Part shown: piece by piece, positions 31,835 through 44,399 of the stretch
Position numbering within the stretch: the stretch's first letter is position 1
Layout of the letters: every line of letters starts with the position of its first letter
Source of the DNA: Siderastrea siderea
Taxonomy: Eukaryota > Cnidaria > Anthozoa > Scleractinia > Rhizangiidae
Assembly: GCA_964030785.1 (NCBI GenBank)
Contig: OZ034977.1
Location: 25,367,652 to 25,431,651 of the forward strand
Reading direction: 5' to 3'
Length of the DNA: 64,000 bases
The notes under the pieces: generated by a model
Databases searched by the model: none
Seen by the model: only the letters and a program-made list of their open reading frames with translations
Told to the model about the DNA's origin: nothing
Made by a program: the position numbers and the translations under genes

Positions 31835-32435
31835 AGGGTCAGATTCCAAAATTTAACAGCTTGGATGAAACTAGAGGTTTATTTTGAAACATGTCAAAAC
31901 GAGGCCCCACTGTCCGAGTTATCACGTTATTTCACCTTGCTGAAAATACAAAAAAATTAGCAACCACGGCACACATTGTGGTCTTCCCGCATGAGCTCCA
32001 ACCCTTATTTTCAAATAAATTCACTCTTAATTGGTGAGCGATCATGCATTCAAATTTTAGATAGCTAAGAGAAACACGAGTGCAAAACGGAGCAGTACCA
32101 GTTTTTTTGTTCACATTAGCTACTGGTCAGCGGCTACTGCCTAGAAAATTTAAGACGAGACGAGAGAAGTAATCCATGGAAGCTTGGTCTAAATGAAGGG
32201 TTTTAAAGGAAGAATTTTCCCAAAACCAACTGTTTTGACGCTTCGAATGTGATCTCTGAAACTCACGGATCTATTTTTGATCGAAGAGGACAGAATAATC
32301 GAGGTAATAGGCGCAAATGAAAACAGAACAAGATGCCATTTGTTGATTCATTATTCTGCAAGGCACTAAGCTTAAGTGTTCGCTAAAGTAGATTGCAAAA
32401 CACAGGCTGTGATGTACTCAATATGACTTGCTTTT
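31835..32435 (-). repeat. Right arm of the long inverted repeat
   Basis: Complement of 24870-25470, same blocks in reverse order. The outermost matching motif is CACAGCCTGTG followed by TTTTGCAA. Encloses the MITE and the Ngaro-like element. Confidence 0.8.
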
Positions 32436-35400
32436 ATTGCTTTATTCTCAGATTAATAGTTCTAGATCAAGGTGGTTTGTAAAGTTACTTGCTAAGCGCA
32501 ATTAGCAATCATCGAGTGGCGTGTACGTTATAACTTGTTTATATTGTGAATTGAGCATAGTTAATGAGCTATTTGAATGTTGCTTACAATTTAATTAAAG
32601 CTATATGCGAAATATTACCAGTGTAGAATTGTGTCCTGCTGTAGTTTGAAACTATTTTTGCGTTTTCCCGATGTAAGGGAGCATTGCTCGCATTACATTT
32701 GCCCTCGAATTTCACGCATAGGTTATGGTTCGTAATTTGCATAATTTGGAAATACTGGTGTTTGAAAGCGGTGCCACGTTCTTTAAACCTTCTGGCCGCA
32801 CGATTTTATTTTATTATAATTAAGACCAAGTCCTTGCCTTTCCATGACTGCAAGGAAATTGCTATACGAGATCTCACATTTGTCAACATGTATTTTTGTG
32901 TACCCATTTTCCCTGTTTTTTTTAAAGCTGTGAAACTAGGTTGATAAAAGGAACTGTTTTAACTACTCAAAACAACTACATGGAAATGTCAGTAACATTG
33001 TAGGATAAGGAAGAGTTGTACTTATCAAACAGTAGAATTTTCTCCTGCATCAAATGTTAAGTGTATGAGGAGTTACCAAAGTTATTGAAAATTTGGTATT
33101 TTTGTACTAATAAAATATCCATTTTTGCCCGCCAGGGGACCCTCCCTTGTAAACGGAAGAAGAAAGCATTTAGAGCCCAAACAAAAAGTGTTTTTAAAGT
33201 ACCCAGACAACGTGTAATTCACATACAAGATTTGAAGGACATCTATTTTGTGACCAATTTGGGTTATGAGGATCTTAGGGAGACAGCCACTTAATATACC
33301 GACTCTAGCAAACCAAAACAGTCCAACGGATAGTCACGTTATCAGAGCACGCGGAACCTTTTTACTAAACGCTACGCTAAGTAATTAAATCTGACTCGAG
33401 AGAAAAATAGCTGTTTGCGACTTCAGAAAAAAAGTAAGTAAATTAACTGCAACACACGCAACGTACAAACATAGGGAACTTTTCCAAGCTGTATACGCAA
33501 ATTTACTGAACTATGGCTAAAACGTGCCAGCGGCCAGTTGTACTTTTCGACACTCACCGTTGCTTGGTGACTCTGCGGTGAACTCGTTGGTGAAAGCGCA
33601 CTAGATTACGGGTCCATAGAAGGCTATTTTCAAATATGCAGCGTGTCATTTAATAACAAACTTCAACATAAGTCTTAAAATGCAAAAGGCAGGCAAAATG
33701 CTCGAAACTGTAAAAGTATGTACACGATGATATTTAGTTTGCTTTTATCAGGGTATTTCCCCAGGTATCCACGTTCCTGTTATATTAGTTTGGAAACCGG
33801 TGAATGTGCAATTTTCAGTTTCTATGTCGCAATTGGATTTAACACTTCTACGCATGCGTGCTAGCAGAAGGTTTGGCTGTGATTTTTACGACTATATAAC
33901 TAACATGCTCCTGGTAAATATGCATAAATAATTGTAATTGTGCTCCGTTTCACTGCTAATGAAACGCGATTGCTCAATGTTAAGTGGTCATGGTGCATGT
34001 CAAATGAATCTTTGTTATACTTATTGTAATTTATTCGTCTTGATATCCAGTAGCATGGCATATCGTGTGTAAATAATACTATTCTAGTGATAAATAAACA
34101 TTGATTGATCGATCTCTCAATGGATAGATCATTAGACCGAGGGAACTCAAAACTTGAAGACGGCATTTGATTTGATATGAAAATTCATCTGTGTAGGAAA
34201 TAGAAATCAAGATTTACGCATGTGGCAGAAGCCACGTCACATTTATTAAAAATGCCATACCTAAATGAGGACCCCATCTACTACTGTACTATGCAACTAC
34301 TCCCTATCTCTCCATAAGAACTACTTTTGTTTATAGCAAGGAATCTATCAACCAACTGTACTACACTATTACGGTGTACGTTTTAACACGAATTGCTTAC
34401 CTACACGGTATGTAATTATTATTGTCTTGTGCTACGAAACTACCTGCTTAGGTAGGACTCCACACTAATCCTGTGTTCTTTTCAAACAAAAAGACAAGCC
34501 CTAGTTATTTACACGCTCATCACGCAAAAAAGCGAAGCTGTTATCCCTCTCCTACAATATTCGCTATTTTTACTGCCTTTCTTTTGTCAGGAATTTTAAA
34601 ATATGGCAGCGACCACAGAAATGAATTCTTAATTTAGATGGAAATGTTTACACGATACTAAAGCTTAGTACGAAAGTACTTTTAAATGCCTCTCTTATTT
34701 TTAGCCGGGTATATGCCATTTCATGAGGAATTATTGAAAAAAACGTTAACCACTTTCTGGCTTGTTACGTCCTCTCCTGACTTGATAATTCATCATCTGT
34801 AAATCAAAAAGTCAAAAGAGTTCAATAAGCAAATCGAGAAATGATACGATTTGATTGACATGTTTTTTTTGGTAAGTGTAAGGTTTCCGTCAGCGCTGAG
34901 ATGCTTAATGTCAGTAGGTTTCATTGCTAGGTGAGAAAAAGGTGAAATAGAGTCTATTGTCTAAGCACCTTGTAGAGACTAGCCTCCCACGCAGTCGTTT
35001 TTAGGGGAGTCGTGGGAGGCTATGTAGAGACATGTACCGGAAAACACCTTAAACGCGAAAACAGTTTAAAACAAGGCATTGCAAAACAGAAAATCTATAC
35101 AACAGCATTTTTCAATTATACTAAAGATATAAAATGTAGAGACTTCCCGTACTACCTTCACAATATTTCGGGAGTATATCGAACGAACAAGTCGAACCAA
35201 TCTCACGCACGTGGGAAAGCAAACAGCCCGAATTTCCAGTTGAATCCTTTTTATTGCACCTGCTCATTCAGCACTCGATTCACAAGCGGAATACAGCATT
35301 ATCTTTATCTCCCGTGCCACCGCAACAGAATACTTCACATAACGAAGGGATACAAGGAACAGGAAGGCCATAAAAACAGCAAAGACAGCAAGTTAAAATT

Positions 35401-35569
35401 TCGTGGCTGAACTCACGAAATCCCTCGCACGACGCCGGGGGGACACAACAATGAACATAAACTATAACAATTAGAATAACACGGGAAAAGACACGGCAAT
35501 ATGGTTTTCTACGTTGCCAAGTTGTCGTCTACAGATCTACGGTCATTTCTGACATTCTCATAGCCAATA
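32436..35569. other. No confident gene
   Basis: AT-rich. A possible terminal exon on the plus strand at about 33136-33294 follows TTTTGCCCGCCAG and reads GTLPCKRKKKAFRAQ, then QRVIHIQDLKDIYFVTNLGY and a stop. It is not recognised and is unsupported by neighbours. Confidence 0.3.
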
Positions 35570-35669
35570 CACTTTTACCCCCTCCCCCTATCAATGTTGT
35601 TATGGATTTAGTAATGCCATTCAGAGTAAAGAGCAACAACATTGAAAGGGGGAGGGGGATGAAAAACGT
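35570..35669. repeat. Imperfect palindrome with about 30-bp arms
   Basis: CCCCCTCCCCCTATCAATGT (left) is mirrored by ACATTGAAAGGGGGAGGGGG (right), with a 34-bp loop. Probably a hairpin MITE; it also contains G-rich runs. Confidence 0.65.
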
Positions 35670-36084
35670 ATTTAACTTTTCCTTTGTTTTCAAGAGTGCG
35701 TTTTTAGATGGAAATCCAATCAGCTTTTAGGAGAATTTCTCAACAATTTTGCAAGTGCTTGTAGCTTGTATTGTGTGTGTGGTGGTTAGGGGGAGGAGGG
35801 GGCAGGTGTTTTAGATATAGATAGATTTTTTAATCTTGTGGTCTGCCTTTCCTTTCTCTCGTTTCACTTTGGTGTGTTTTTATTTCTCCCTTACTATTGA
35901 GCACTTTAATTAGAATTAACTGTATGAAAAACAGGCTATATACATAGCAAACAAGAAAGAAGCTTTCCTTCAATCAAGGTACGATCTCACCCTTTTTGAT
36001 CACCGCTCTTGGTGGACTTAAGCTCACCTTTTTCTTTCATGTGAAGTTTTCTGCTATGCCATGGTTTAGATTCCAAAGAACATT

Positions 36085-39000
36085 CTACTTACTATATTCA
36101 GAATCTTGGTCTCCAAATTCAAATGTGACGTCATCACCAATCAGTACAAACGGAGCCCAGTACTTCGCGGCACAGAATCTCTCTGAATCTCGAAGGGTTT
36201 TCATAGCCTGGTGAAGAGCCACGCTGGCGCTTTCTCCATCTTTCAAGTGTTGATAAAAACTCTTCATGAACTCGAAGGTTGCGAAGTCAGAAATTGCCCA
36301 AAGTGACGCCAGAACAGAACGAGCACCGGCAGCCAAGAAAGCCCGAGCAATGTCGAACACACCCTCCGACTGCGCCTTTCCGCGACCACTGTGACAACAA
36401 CTGAGCACAACAAGCCTTGCACGCAAACGAGCTGCTAGCACATCAGAAATTAAAAGCATGTAGTCCTTTTCTTTAGGAAAATTGATCTTTAGACCTTTTT
36501 CCCACCCCGGATTTGGAGCCAAGGCTATTTCACCTGTTTCGCGGTGCCCGTGTGAAGCAATGTGAACTAAGGCAACTGACGTCATTTTTTCTAGCACCTT
36601 CTCTTTTGTTGCTTCTGTTCCTGTGAGTGGTTGGATGTTTAGAATTTTTCCTATCATGACAACTTCCTTTTTAGCAGTCGGCAACTGGGTGTACCTACGC
36701 CTTGTTTTCTTCAGACACGGATCTCCGACAAGCAGAGCCCCTCTTTTTCTATGGAGTCCTTAGGGGAATCTATGATCAGTTTTAAACTGGTTAGCGAGGG
36801 CGCAGTTCGGATTCTTATAGATTTGCTCAAAGCAGAAAATGGTGCTAACCACAATGGACCATCTGGGACAATGACCAACTCGTCACCTTGACACAAGTCT
36901 GCAATGGGGCCAATAATTGCGTCATGTAGTGGCTGTAACGAGTTTATGGTGCACAGCGAAGTCTGTGCTGGCTCCTCATCATCTCCTCTTTTGCACGGCG
37001 TGTCATGATTTAACTCATCTAGTGGGCCCCTAACACCAAAATTCGCACCAATTTGCCTCCAAACAGTGTCCACTAAGACAGTCATAGCATCTCTGCCTCC
37101 ACGTCTTCCATCTAATTTTCGTTGTCGATGCTCAACTTTGTTTTTCTTGTTGAATACCCAGAGGCTGATTTTGTCCCAATAAAGTCCTAAAAACACTGTT
37201 TGTGTAGAAAATTCGTTTGAGAAGTAAGAAACTGTTTCTTTAGGTTCAAGTGACGCTGTTACGCCATACCGTGTTTTCAAGTTGTCAACCAAAGCCTGTG
37301 CTCGACCTCCCTCAGCAGCGTGCAAAGCCTCATCAGTTCTGTCGAGGAGCAACAAAGTATTCCACAAACCACTGTAAGCAAAGCGATGAAGATCTCGGAA
37401 ACTAGTTTTAAAATAATCTTCAGCGTCAACCTCATGACCAGCCCTAAAACCACTGCAAGCAGTTTGATGAAGATTTGGCAAACTAATTCGTAAGGTATCT
37501 TCAAACCTAAGACTAGCCCTTACGATATCAAAAACCTTTACACTGGATTGAAAACATGCCTTGGCTTCTTCTAATCTTCTTAGCTCGACATACGAGTTGC
37601 CAAGATTACAACAGGCTGATCCTTCTCCAGCCTGGTCGCCTAATTCTTTGGTTATTGATAGGTGACTATAGTGGTACTCTATAGCAACTTGGACTTTTCC
37701 TAGTCTGTGATAAACGTTGCCAAGACTGCAATAGGCCCTTCCTTGTCCATCTCTATCGCCCACTTCTTTCGTTATCGATAGGTGTTTATTGTGGTACTCT
37801 ATGGCCTTTTGGAAGTTTCCTAGGCTGTAATAAGCGTTGCCGAGATTGCCATAGGCCCTTCCTTCTCCAGCCCTATCACCCACTTTTGTGGCTATTGATA
37901 AGTGTTTATTGCAGTACTCTACGGCCTTTTCGAATTTTCTTTGGCTGGGGTAAGCTTTGCCAAGATTGTAATAGGCCCTTCCTTGTTCATCCCGAGTGCC
38001 CACTTCTCTGGCTATTGATAATTGTTTCTCGTAGTACTCTATGGTTTCCTGGGCATTTCCTAGGCTGTAATAAGCGTTGCCGAGATTGCCATAGGCCCTT
38101 CCTTCTCCAGCCCTATCACCCACTTTTGTGGCTATTGATAAGTGTTTATTGTAGTACTCTATGGCCTCTTTGAATTTTCCTTGGCTATAATAAGCGTTGC
38201 CATGATTGCCAAAGGCTTTACCCACTCCAGCCCTATCGCCCACTTCTTTGGCTAGATATCGCTGTTTAATGAAGCACTTTATGGCTTCTTGAAATTGTCC
38301 TAGGTTCTGAAAGGAGCAGCCGAGATTGCCATAGGCCCTTCCTCTCTGAGCCCTATCACCCACTTCCTTGGCTATTGAAAGGTGTTTCTTGTGGCACTCT
38401 ATGGCCTCTTGGAATTTTCCTAGGTTGTGATAAGCGTTGCCAAGATTGCAATAGGCCCTTCCTTCTCCAGCCCTGGCGACCACTTCTTTCGCCATTGATA
38501 GGTGTTTTTTGTGGAACTCTATGGCTTCTTGGACATATCCTAGGCTGTAATAAGCATTGCCGAGATTGCCATAGGCCCTTCCTTCTCCATCTCTATCGCC
38601 CACTTCTTTCGTTATCGATAGGTGTTTAAGGTGGTACTCTATGGCTTCTTCGAATTTTGCTAGGCTATGATAAGTGTTGCCGAGATTGCCATAGGCGCTT
38701 CCTTCTCCATCCCTATCGCCCACGTCTTTGGCTATTGATAAGTCTTTGTTGTGATACTTTATGGCTTCTGAAAATTTACATAGGCTCATGAAAGAGATGC
38801 CAAGGTTGCAGTGGGCCCTTCCTTCTCCAACCTTGTCGCCCATTTCTTTAGCAATTGATAGGTGTTTATTGTGGTGCTCTACAGCTTCTTGGACTTTTCC
38901 CAGGCTGTGATAATCGTTGCCAAGATTGCAATAGGCCCATCCTTCTCCAACCCTATCGCCCATTTCTTTAGCAATTGATAAGTGTTTACTGTGGTGCTCT

Positions 39001-39626
39001 ACGGCTTCTTGGATTTTTCCCAGGCTGTGATAAGCGTTGCCAAGATTGCAATAGGCCCTTCCTTCTCCAACCCTATCGCCCATTTCTTTAGCAATTGATA
39101 GGTGTTTATTGTGGGGCTCTATGGCTTCTTGGAATCTTCCCAGGCTGTGATAGGCGTTACCAAGATTGCAATAGGCCCTTCCTTCTCCAGCCCTATTGCC
39201 CATTTTTTTAGCAATTGATAGGTGTTTATTGTGGTTCTCTATGGCTTCTTGGAATTTTCCCAGGCTGTGATAAGCGTTGCCAAGATTGCAATAGGCCCTT
39301 CCTTCTCCAACCCTATCGCCCATTTCTTTAGCAATTGATAGGTGTTTATTGTGGTGCTCTATGGCTTCTTGGAATCTTCCCAGGCTGTGATAGGCGTTAC
39401 CAAGATTGCAATAGGCCCTTCCTTCTCCAGCCCTATCGCCCATTTTTTTAGCAATTGATAGGTGTTTATTGTGGTACTCTATGGCTTCTTGGAATTTTCC
39501 CAGGCTGTGACAGGCATTGCTGAGATTGCAACAGGCCCTTCCTTCTCCATCCCTATCGCCCACTTCCTTGGCTTTTGAGAGAATTTCACTGAGGTTCCCT
39601 ATAAGTTGTAATTTGCTTTCTGCCAT
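36085..39626 (-). CDS. TPR-CHAT protein (17 TPRs plus caspase-like CHAT domain), one frameshift
   Basis: The largest host gene here. A probable acceptor (TTTTACAG) lies just upstream of ATG 39626 ([12 protein letters not shown]), so a 5' UTR exon is likely. Residues about 20-710 form 17 tandem 40-residue TPRs of the consensus [20 protein letters not shown], kinesin-light-chain/LGN-like. A helical linker follows ([20 protein letters not shown]), then a CHAT domain. Both catalytic residues are visible: His in [13 protein letters not shown] and Cys in [17 protein letters not shown] is a clan CD cysteine protease fold; animal substrates are largely unknown, and roles in signalling or cell death are speculative. 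A one-base shift in a G4 run (plus 36738-36741) separates the two open segments (39626-36711 and 36735-36085). The second continues directly ([11 protein letters not shown]), so this is either a recent mutation, an allele or an assembly error. Confidence 0.9.
37500..39600 (-). repeat. 120-bp coding tandem repeat with 240-bp higher-order units
   Basis: DNA periodicity of 120 bp underlies the TPRs. Within 39001-39600 alternate units are closest to each other (39121-39240 with 39361-39480), giving a 240-bp period. A second such pair occurs at 37801-37920 and 38041-38160. This points to recent two-unit duplications or gene conversion. Confidence 0.85.
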
Positions 39627-39650
39627 CTTATTTAGCCCTGTAAAATACAT

Positions 39651-41434
39651 ACAAAAAAAGCCTTCTGATGACTAGAAATGTTTGGCAAACTAGCTAACTA
39701 TTTTAAAAGTACTAGTGTATAAAATCGAGGAAATGGTGTTTACAAGGCTCTCCTTTACACTATGATGTCACACATTTGCTGTTGAAAAGAACTACAGTAA
39801 ATGTATCTTCACACTCTAAATCCGAAGAGGATGTAGATGGTTTATATAACAAAAGACAGTCCATGAGACTACAGGTTTAGCTTTTCTAATAAAAGCCTTT
39901 TTTCAAAACTCGTTGATTTTCTATGTAAGAAAATGAATCCTAAGTTATCAATTTGTTCATAACGTATCTTTGTCAAGCTGTAACATTGCGGGAGCGGGTA
40001 GAAACCGTGTTGCCTTAAAAAAACTTCTTACATGCCCACTTATATTGATACCAACAATCTGTTAGGTGGCTTACCCAAATTTTCATGATCACCGCATTTT
40101 TGCTTTTTCTGGGGTGTAAAGGTGTCTCTTTGTTAAATAAATTTGGACTTCGTGTTCTGACACGACACTGAAAAGCCCCTTATGATAGTTCTCATAAAGG
40201 TATTAATTATCTTAATAGTTATTTCTTTATAAAAAAAAGGAAAAGCTACCACTTTAAAGTATAATTGTCTCGCTTCTGAAAGCGAATGGTTTTGTGAACG
40301 ATAAGGTTTTTTGAGCTTTACAGTTCTGGGCACCTAGTTTCATGTTTGCGATATGTATTTTTTGCAATTTCCAAAACAGATCCCACAAAATTTATTCATA
40401 ATACCCAATAGAAAAACTCCAAGAATTTAGCTACCCAGAACTGTTAAACTCCAGCTTGCAAGGGCCCGTCTTTGATTAACCACAGATTTTTTTTTTTGTT
40501 GAATTCTATTTGTCAGCTGGCGAAATAGTTTTAAGCTTGTCTTTTCAGGCACTTCAATCACATGAATTGACCCAAGGAAGTGGCTTTCCTGGATCAGCTA
40601 CCGTAATGTTTATATGCCAGGTAATAAAATGTTAAAGTACAAACGAAGCTCGAAACGGTGAATTTCAAAACGCTCGCTGGCATCTTCGTCCTTCCTCTCG
40701 TGAAAGAGATTGTGTGCCATTGAACTCCTAGTAATTGTATACACCGATTTTTGTAATCATTTTCGTGCAGCGACGAGTAACTGCCAAAAATGCTTGCACT
40801 TGACTTTTGGGCGTTCAATAAAATTGGTTAAGTGAAAACGGAAAGTCGGGACGATACACCTGAAAAAAATAAACAAATAAAATAAAATAAATATCCCACG
40901 GAAGAGATCTCGTACTTGTTGTTGTTGTTCTTGACAAAAAAAAGTGTTTTTAAAGGTTTTCTAATCAAGGAAAACTCTTACGTCCGCTTTGTGGAAACTC
41001 AGTGGAACATTAAACTGCTCTTCCTACTGTGTATGTATGCATCAACAGAGTATAAGTAATTTTCCATCTACGATATACGGCTTTAAATACTTAAAACGCC
41101 TCACTATAGTATTATTATCATTATCATCACTTGTGATCTTTCTGGTTCACATACATTCAAACATGAACGTAAGTTGCTCTTGCAAACTCCTAAAACGTTA
41201 ACTTGTACACCTCAAAAAAATAGATTACATCAAAATAAAATATCCAGTAGGGCAAATTGTCAACAAATCAGCTCAATTACGAAACAGCTCGCCCGACAAC
41301 ACAACAATAAAACCAACCTACTCTAACATTGTGCATGAACTCAAACGATACGAGTAATTGACTCCAACCAGCAGGAACCCACAGTCCCTAGTTGTCTTTG
41401 TTTTCCTTTCTTGTGAGCTTTCCTCTTTGCCCTT
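39651..41434. other. Upstream region of the TPR-CHAT gene, no other gene recognised
   Basis: AT-rich, with short open frames only. The promoter and any non-coding first exon of the minus-strand TPR-CHAT gene should lie here, but I cannot place them. Confidence 0.35.
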
Positions 41435-41629
41435 CTACACGTTAAGCCGTGCATCCAGCTCTTTTTTAACCTGTTCAAATTCATGTATGTTGCTGAATTT
41501 CTTCAGAGACAAACTAAGGGCGAATTCATTTCTGTCTGCTGGCACAATGGCGAACTGCCTCAACTCGTTGTCTGTTCATTTTCTCCCTCTAACCTCGGGT
41601 AGTTTCTTTCCTTTCCTTGCGGCAGCCAT
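41435..41629 (-). pseudogene. SANT/Myb-like DNA-binding domain fragment
   Basis: Starts MAAARKGKKLPEVRGRK, then an in-frame TGA (41576-41578) where the family has the first conserved Trp, then TDNELRQFAIVPADRNEFAL and FEQVKKELDARLNV and a stop at 41435. The layout resembles Myb/SANT-like (trihelix-type) proteins carried by Harbinger elements and multi-copy in cnidarians. A Trp codon turned to stop, the lack of later helices and the lack of a partner transposase suggest a dead copy. Identification rests on pattern similarity only. Confidence 0.5.
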
Positions 41630-41699
41630 TTCGTTTCCTTGGAGCCTCGGTTGCATGCATATTTTATTGCTTAAGCGCGTCTCGATAAGTGTGTCCCGT

Positions 41700-41870
41700 C
41701 TTTATACTAGACGGCTTAAACGTCTTAGACGACTAAGACGTCTGTCCAGTGCATCGATGGGATACACTTAACTTTAGACGTTTAATTCGTCTGACGTTTA
41801 ATGCGTCTGCCTTATTTCCCGTATTTATACTAGACGTCCTCTGGTATAAATACGGCCAATGTCCAGTAAG
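41700..41870. repeat. AGACG/CGTCT-rich segment upstream of the SANT-like ORF
   Basis: About ten AGACG or CGTCT pentamers in 170 bp, including a near-palindrome (CGTCTTAGACGACTAAGACG), plus inverted TATACTAGACG and CTGGTATAAATACG elements. Lies 70-240 bp upstream of the minus-strand SANT-like start. Could be element subterminal binding sites. Confidence 0.55.
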
Positions 41871-42979
41871 TCCGAGAGAAACCAAAACATACGTGGCACA
41901 TGATCAAAAACCAAAATTCTCCATTTTTCGTCGGACCGAAATTTCAGCCCGGGTGAAAATTTCTATGGTAGCTCTAGAAATGTGGGGGCATTAAATAATT
42001 TTAAACCTCCAAAAAATAAAAAAATAACCGTTACCGCACTGCATGTCTGTATTAACATCGCGAAATAAACGCGGTTTGAGTCACGCAACGGCCTGATGTC
42101 ATAAACCAATTTTGTCTGACGTCAGGTTTGACATTGAGAAATTTAAAAGTCATTTGGCAGGGGGGAAGGGGCGGGGGTGGGGTGGGAATGCACACAGAAT
42201 ACTTTTGCGTTTCGGCTTTTTTAATCGAGAAAAACGGTATTCCGCAAATGGCAGGTTCTGCAGGAACGTCAACCATGCCTTGCTCGACTCAGTGGTGGCT
42301 TGCAAATAATGTTGAAATCATTCACCATGAAGTTAAGGTTACCGTGTACTTTCAGAGGTGTCTCCAGTCTAACGGATGTAACGCCTCTCAGTTTCGTCGC
42401 AGATACCTCAACTCTACGTCAAATTAAAGCTTAAAAACTGGCTAATTGAATATGTCATTAACTTTTTGTGAATACGAATTCAAAAGTTTTCCTCGAAGTC
42501 TGAATATGAAGGTCTAAATCGCCTTTTGAAAGCTCCAGCTCAAAGGGAATTTTAAATTTCACGCCATGTAATATTTACGTCTTGAAAAGATTTGCTCTGT
42601 AGTAAGATGTAAAAAATATATATCAATATTTGCTATTTTAAACTATCGGAAGCTTTTCTAACGCATTCTGAAATCTGAGAAAAGTTCTTTTTCCTTTTCC
42701 TCCTTTCTGCTTGCTGTGGACAGGTGACAATTTTTTCCCTCGCCAGAGCGTAACAAAAGGTACATCTAGGTAATCTGTAACTTGTTTTGCACAGATCAGA
42801 ATTGTGTAGCGAATATTCCCATTATAATGTAGTATCACTCTGTTTTACTAGTTGGAACCGATTGTATGAGCATATTTCATGCAAAACTTCGGCGGACGGA
42901 CAGACTGTGAGCAAACAAATATCAGTTGTAGCGAAGTGCTACAAATTGAAAGCTCACGATAATAGAGGAAAGTGAACTT
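41871..42979. other. No gene recognised
   Basis: Non-coding. A G-rich stretch at 42159-42187 could form a G-quadruplex. Short open frames lack motifs. Confidence 0.35.
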
Positions 42980-43130
42980 TAAGTTCGGCACATACGAAGG
43001 GACTAGTCATAGGGACTTGTTGCAGCGACTAGTCCCCTGTAGTGTTTACACGCCGGTACTAGTTGATCTAGTTGTGGGGACAAGTCCCTTGAAGGGTTTA
43101 CATGAGGGGACCTGTTACCGGCAAAATAAC
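42980..43130. repeat. GGGACTAGTC/GGGACAAGTC inverted motif cluster
   Basis: Several copies of GGGACTAGTC, GGGACTTGT, ACTAGTCCCC and GGGACAAGTCCC with GTTTACAC/GTTTACATG between them. Likely a remnant of a TIR-type repeat. Confidence 0.45.
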
Positions 43131-43689
43131 AATATTTAAGGCGCTTTTAGACTTTTACTGAAATTTGCCGGAACGTGAAGACGAAAAATAATCTGATTTT
43201 CGTACTTGTTGTTTTCTTTTTCCTTGGGTACCCTTTCCAAATTTCTCGATTTCTCGGCTTTGTGAGTTCGCATATTACTATTGAAAACTTTCTTCGATGG
43301 TAGGCCTATCGAACGAGCGAGATAGAAAGTTGATTTCAGTACGCACGAGCTCATGCGTTAAAGGTTTAGTTAAGTCACACTCTGTACAAGACGTCACGAA
43401 AGGAACGGTGAAATAAGCTGATCGCTGATTAGGCCAAAAAATTACAATGCCTCAAAATTTGTGCTCAATCAGAAGCAAGAACGCAAGTGGGCTCTTGAAC
43501 AGGTCCGGGCTGTTTCCGCCCTTCGGGTAAACTTTCGCTCGCACCATGCTTCAGCTCGCACCGAATTCGGCCTTTTTATCTGCCTCTCGCCTCCACTATC
43601 TGTCCCTGGGTCTCCGAGGATGAGTTGTGTTAAGCGGCACAGAATGATATAACAGTTAGTCTGTTTAATTGTTCTGTTCTACTTGTTGA

Positions 43690-44360
43690 TTTTTGAGCCG
43701 ATTTGTTCGGTTTTAGAGTTCAAGGTCTTTTACAGGGAATTCCCGGAAGAGCGAACCGGATCGGACGATTACGTCATAGGGCATGCTTTAACGACTTTGA
43801 GCGTGGAGCGACGACTTCACTTTTAACCGACGAAGTCGGATTATGTAGAGAAAGAAAACGGAAAAGACGTCGGTTCTCAGAGTACGACTGGTACGAGACG
43901 TACGGAACGGGGATGTCCCATCTGGACCCCAGTGCTTTTAAAGTTTTTTTCCTGCGAAAAACAACGACCGAAGGCTCTTGAGTCGAAAATGGTGGATGTC
44001 AGTGATTGGGAAATAACTAAGAGAGGACAGGGTCATGTGAACGCTAGTTTTAACTCGTAAATACACGAAGCGAAATGAACGGGTTCATGATGTCAGCTGG
44101 AATTCTGTTACTCGAACGATGGATCGATCCTCTTGGATAGTAGAAGCCGCACAAAGGGGCATACCAGTGAGTTTTTTTTTACTTTTCTGCTTTACTCGTT
44201 GATTTTGAGACAACTTGTTGACTTTTACAGGGAATTCCAGAAAGAGGGAACCGGATTTGACGATTACGTCATAGGACATGCTTTAAAGTGTTTGAGCGTG
44301 AAGCGACAACTTAGCTTTTTACCAAAGTTGGGAAAACTCTATTTTGAAGATCGGAACTAG
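43690..44360 (+). repeat. Duplicated exon-like block (43690-43860 and 44190-44360)
   Basis: Both copies have CTTTTACAGGGAATTCC (acceptor-like), then a frame with DDYVIGHAL and a following SV(E/K)R(R/Q)L block. In the second the preceding segment MDRSSWIVEAAQRGIP ends at a GTGAGT-like donor (44168), so an exon-intron-exon unit seems to have been copied about 500 bp apart. The protein is not recognised; both copies have stops in alternative frames, so they may be pseudogenes. Confidence 0.45.
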
Positions 44361-44399
44361 CGGGAGTCGGGTTTGGCCTGTCACTTTACATACTACATT

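Noticed and set aside
37886..38629. Plus-strand Cys/Leu-rich periodic frames opposite the TPR array
   Set aside because: Antisense reading of the 120-bp repeat.
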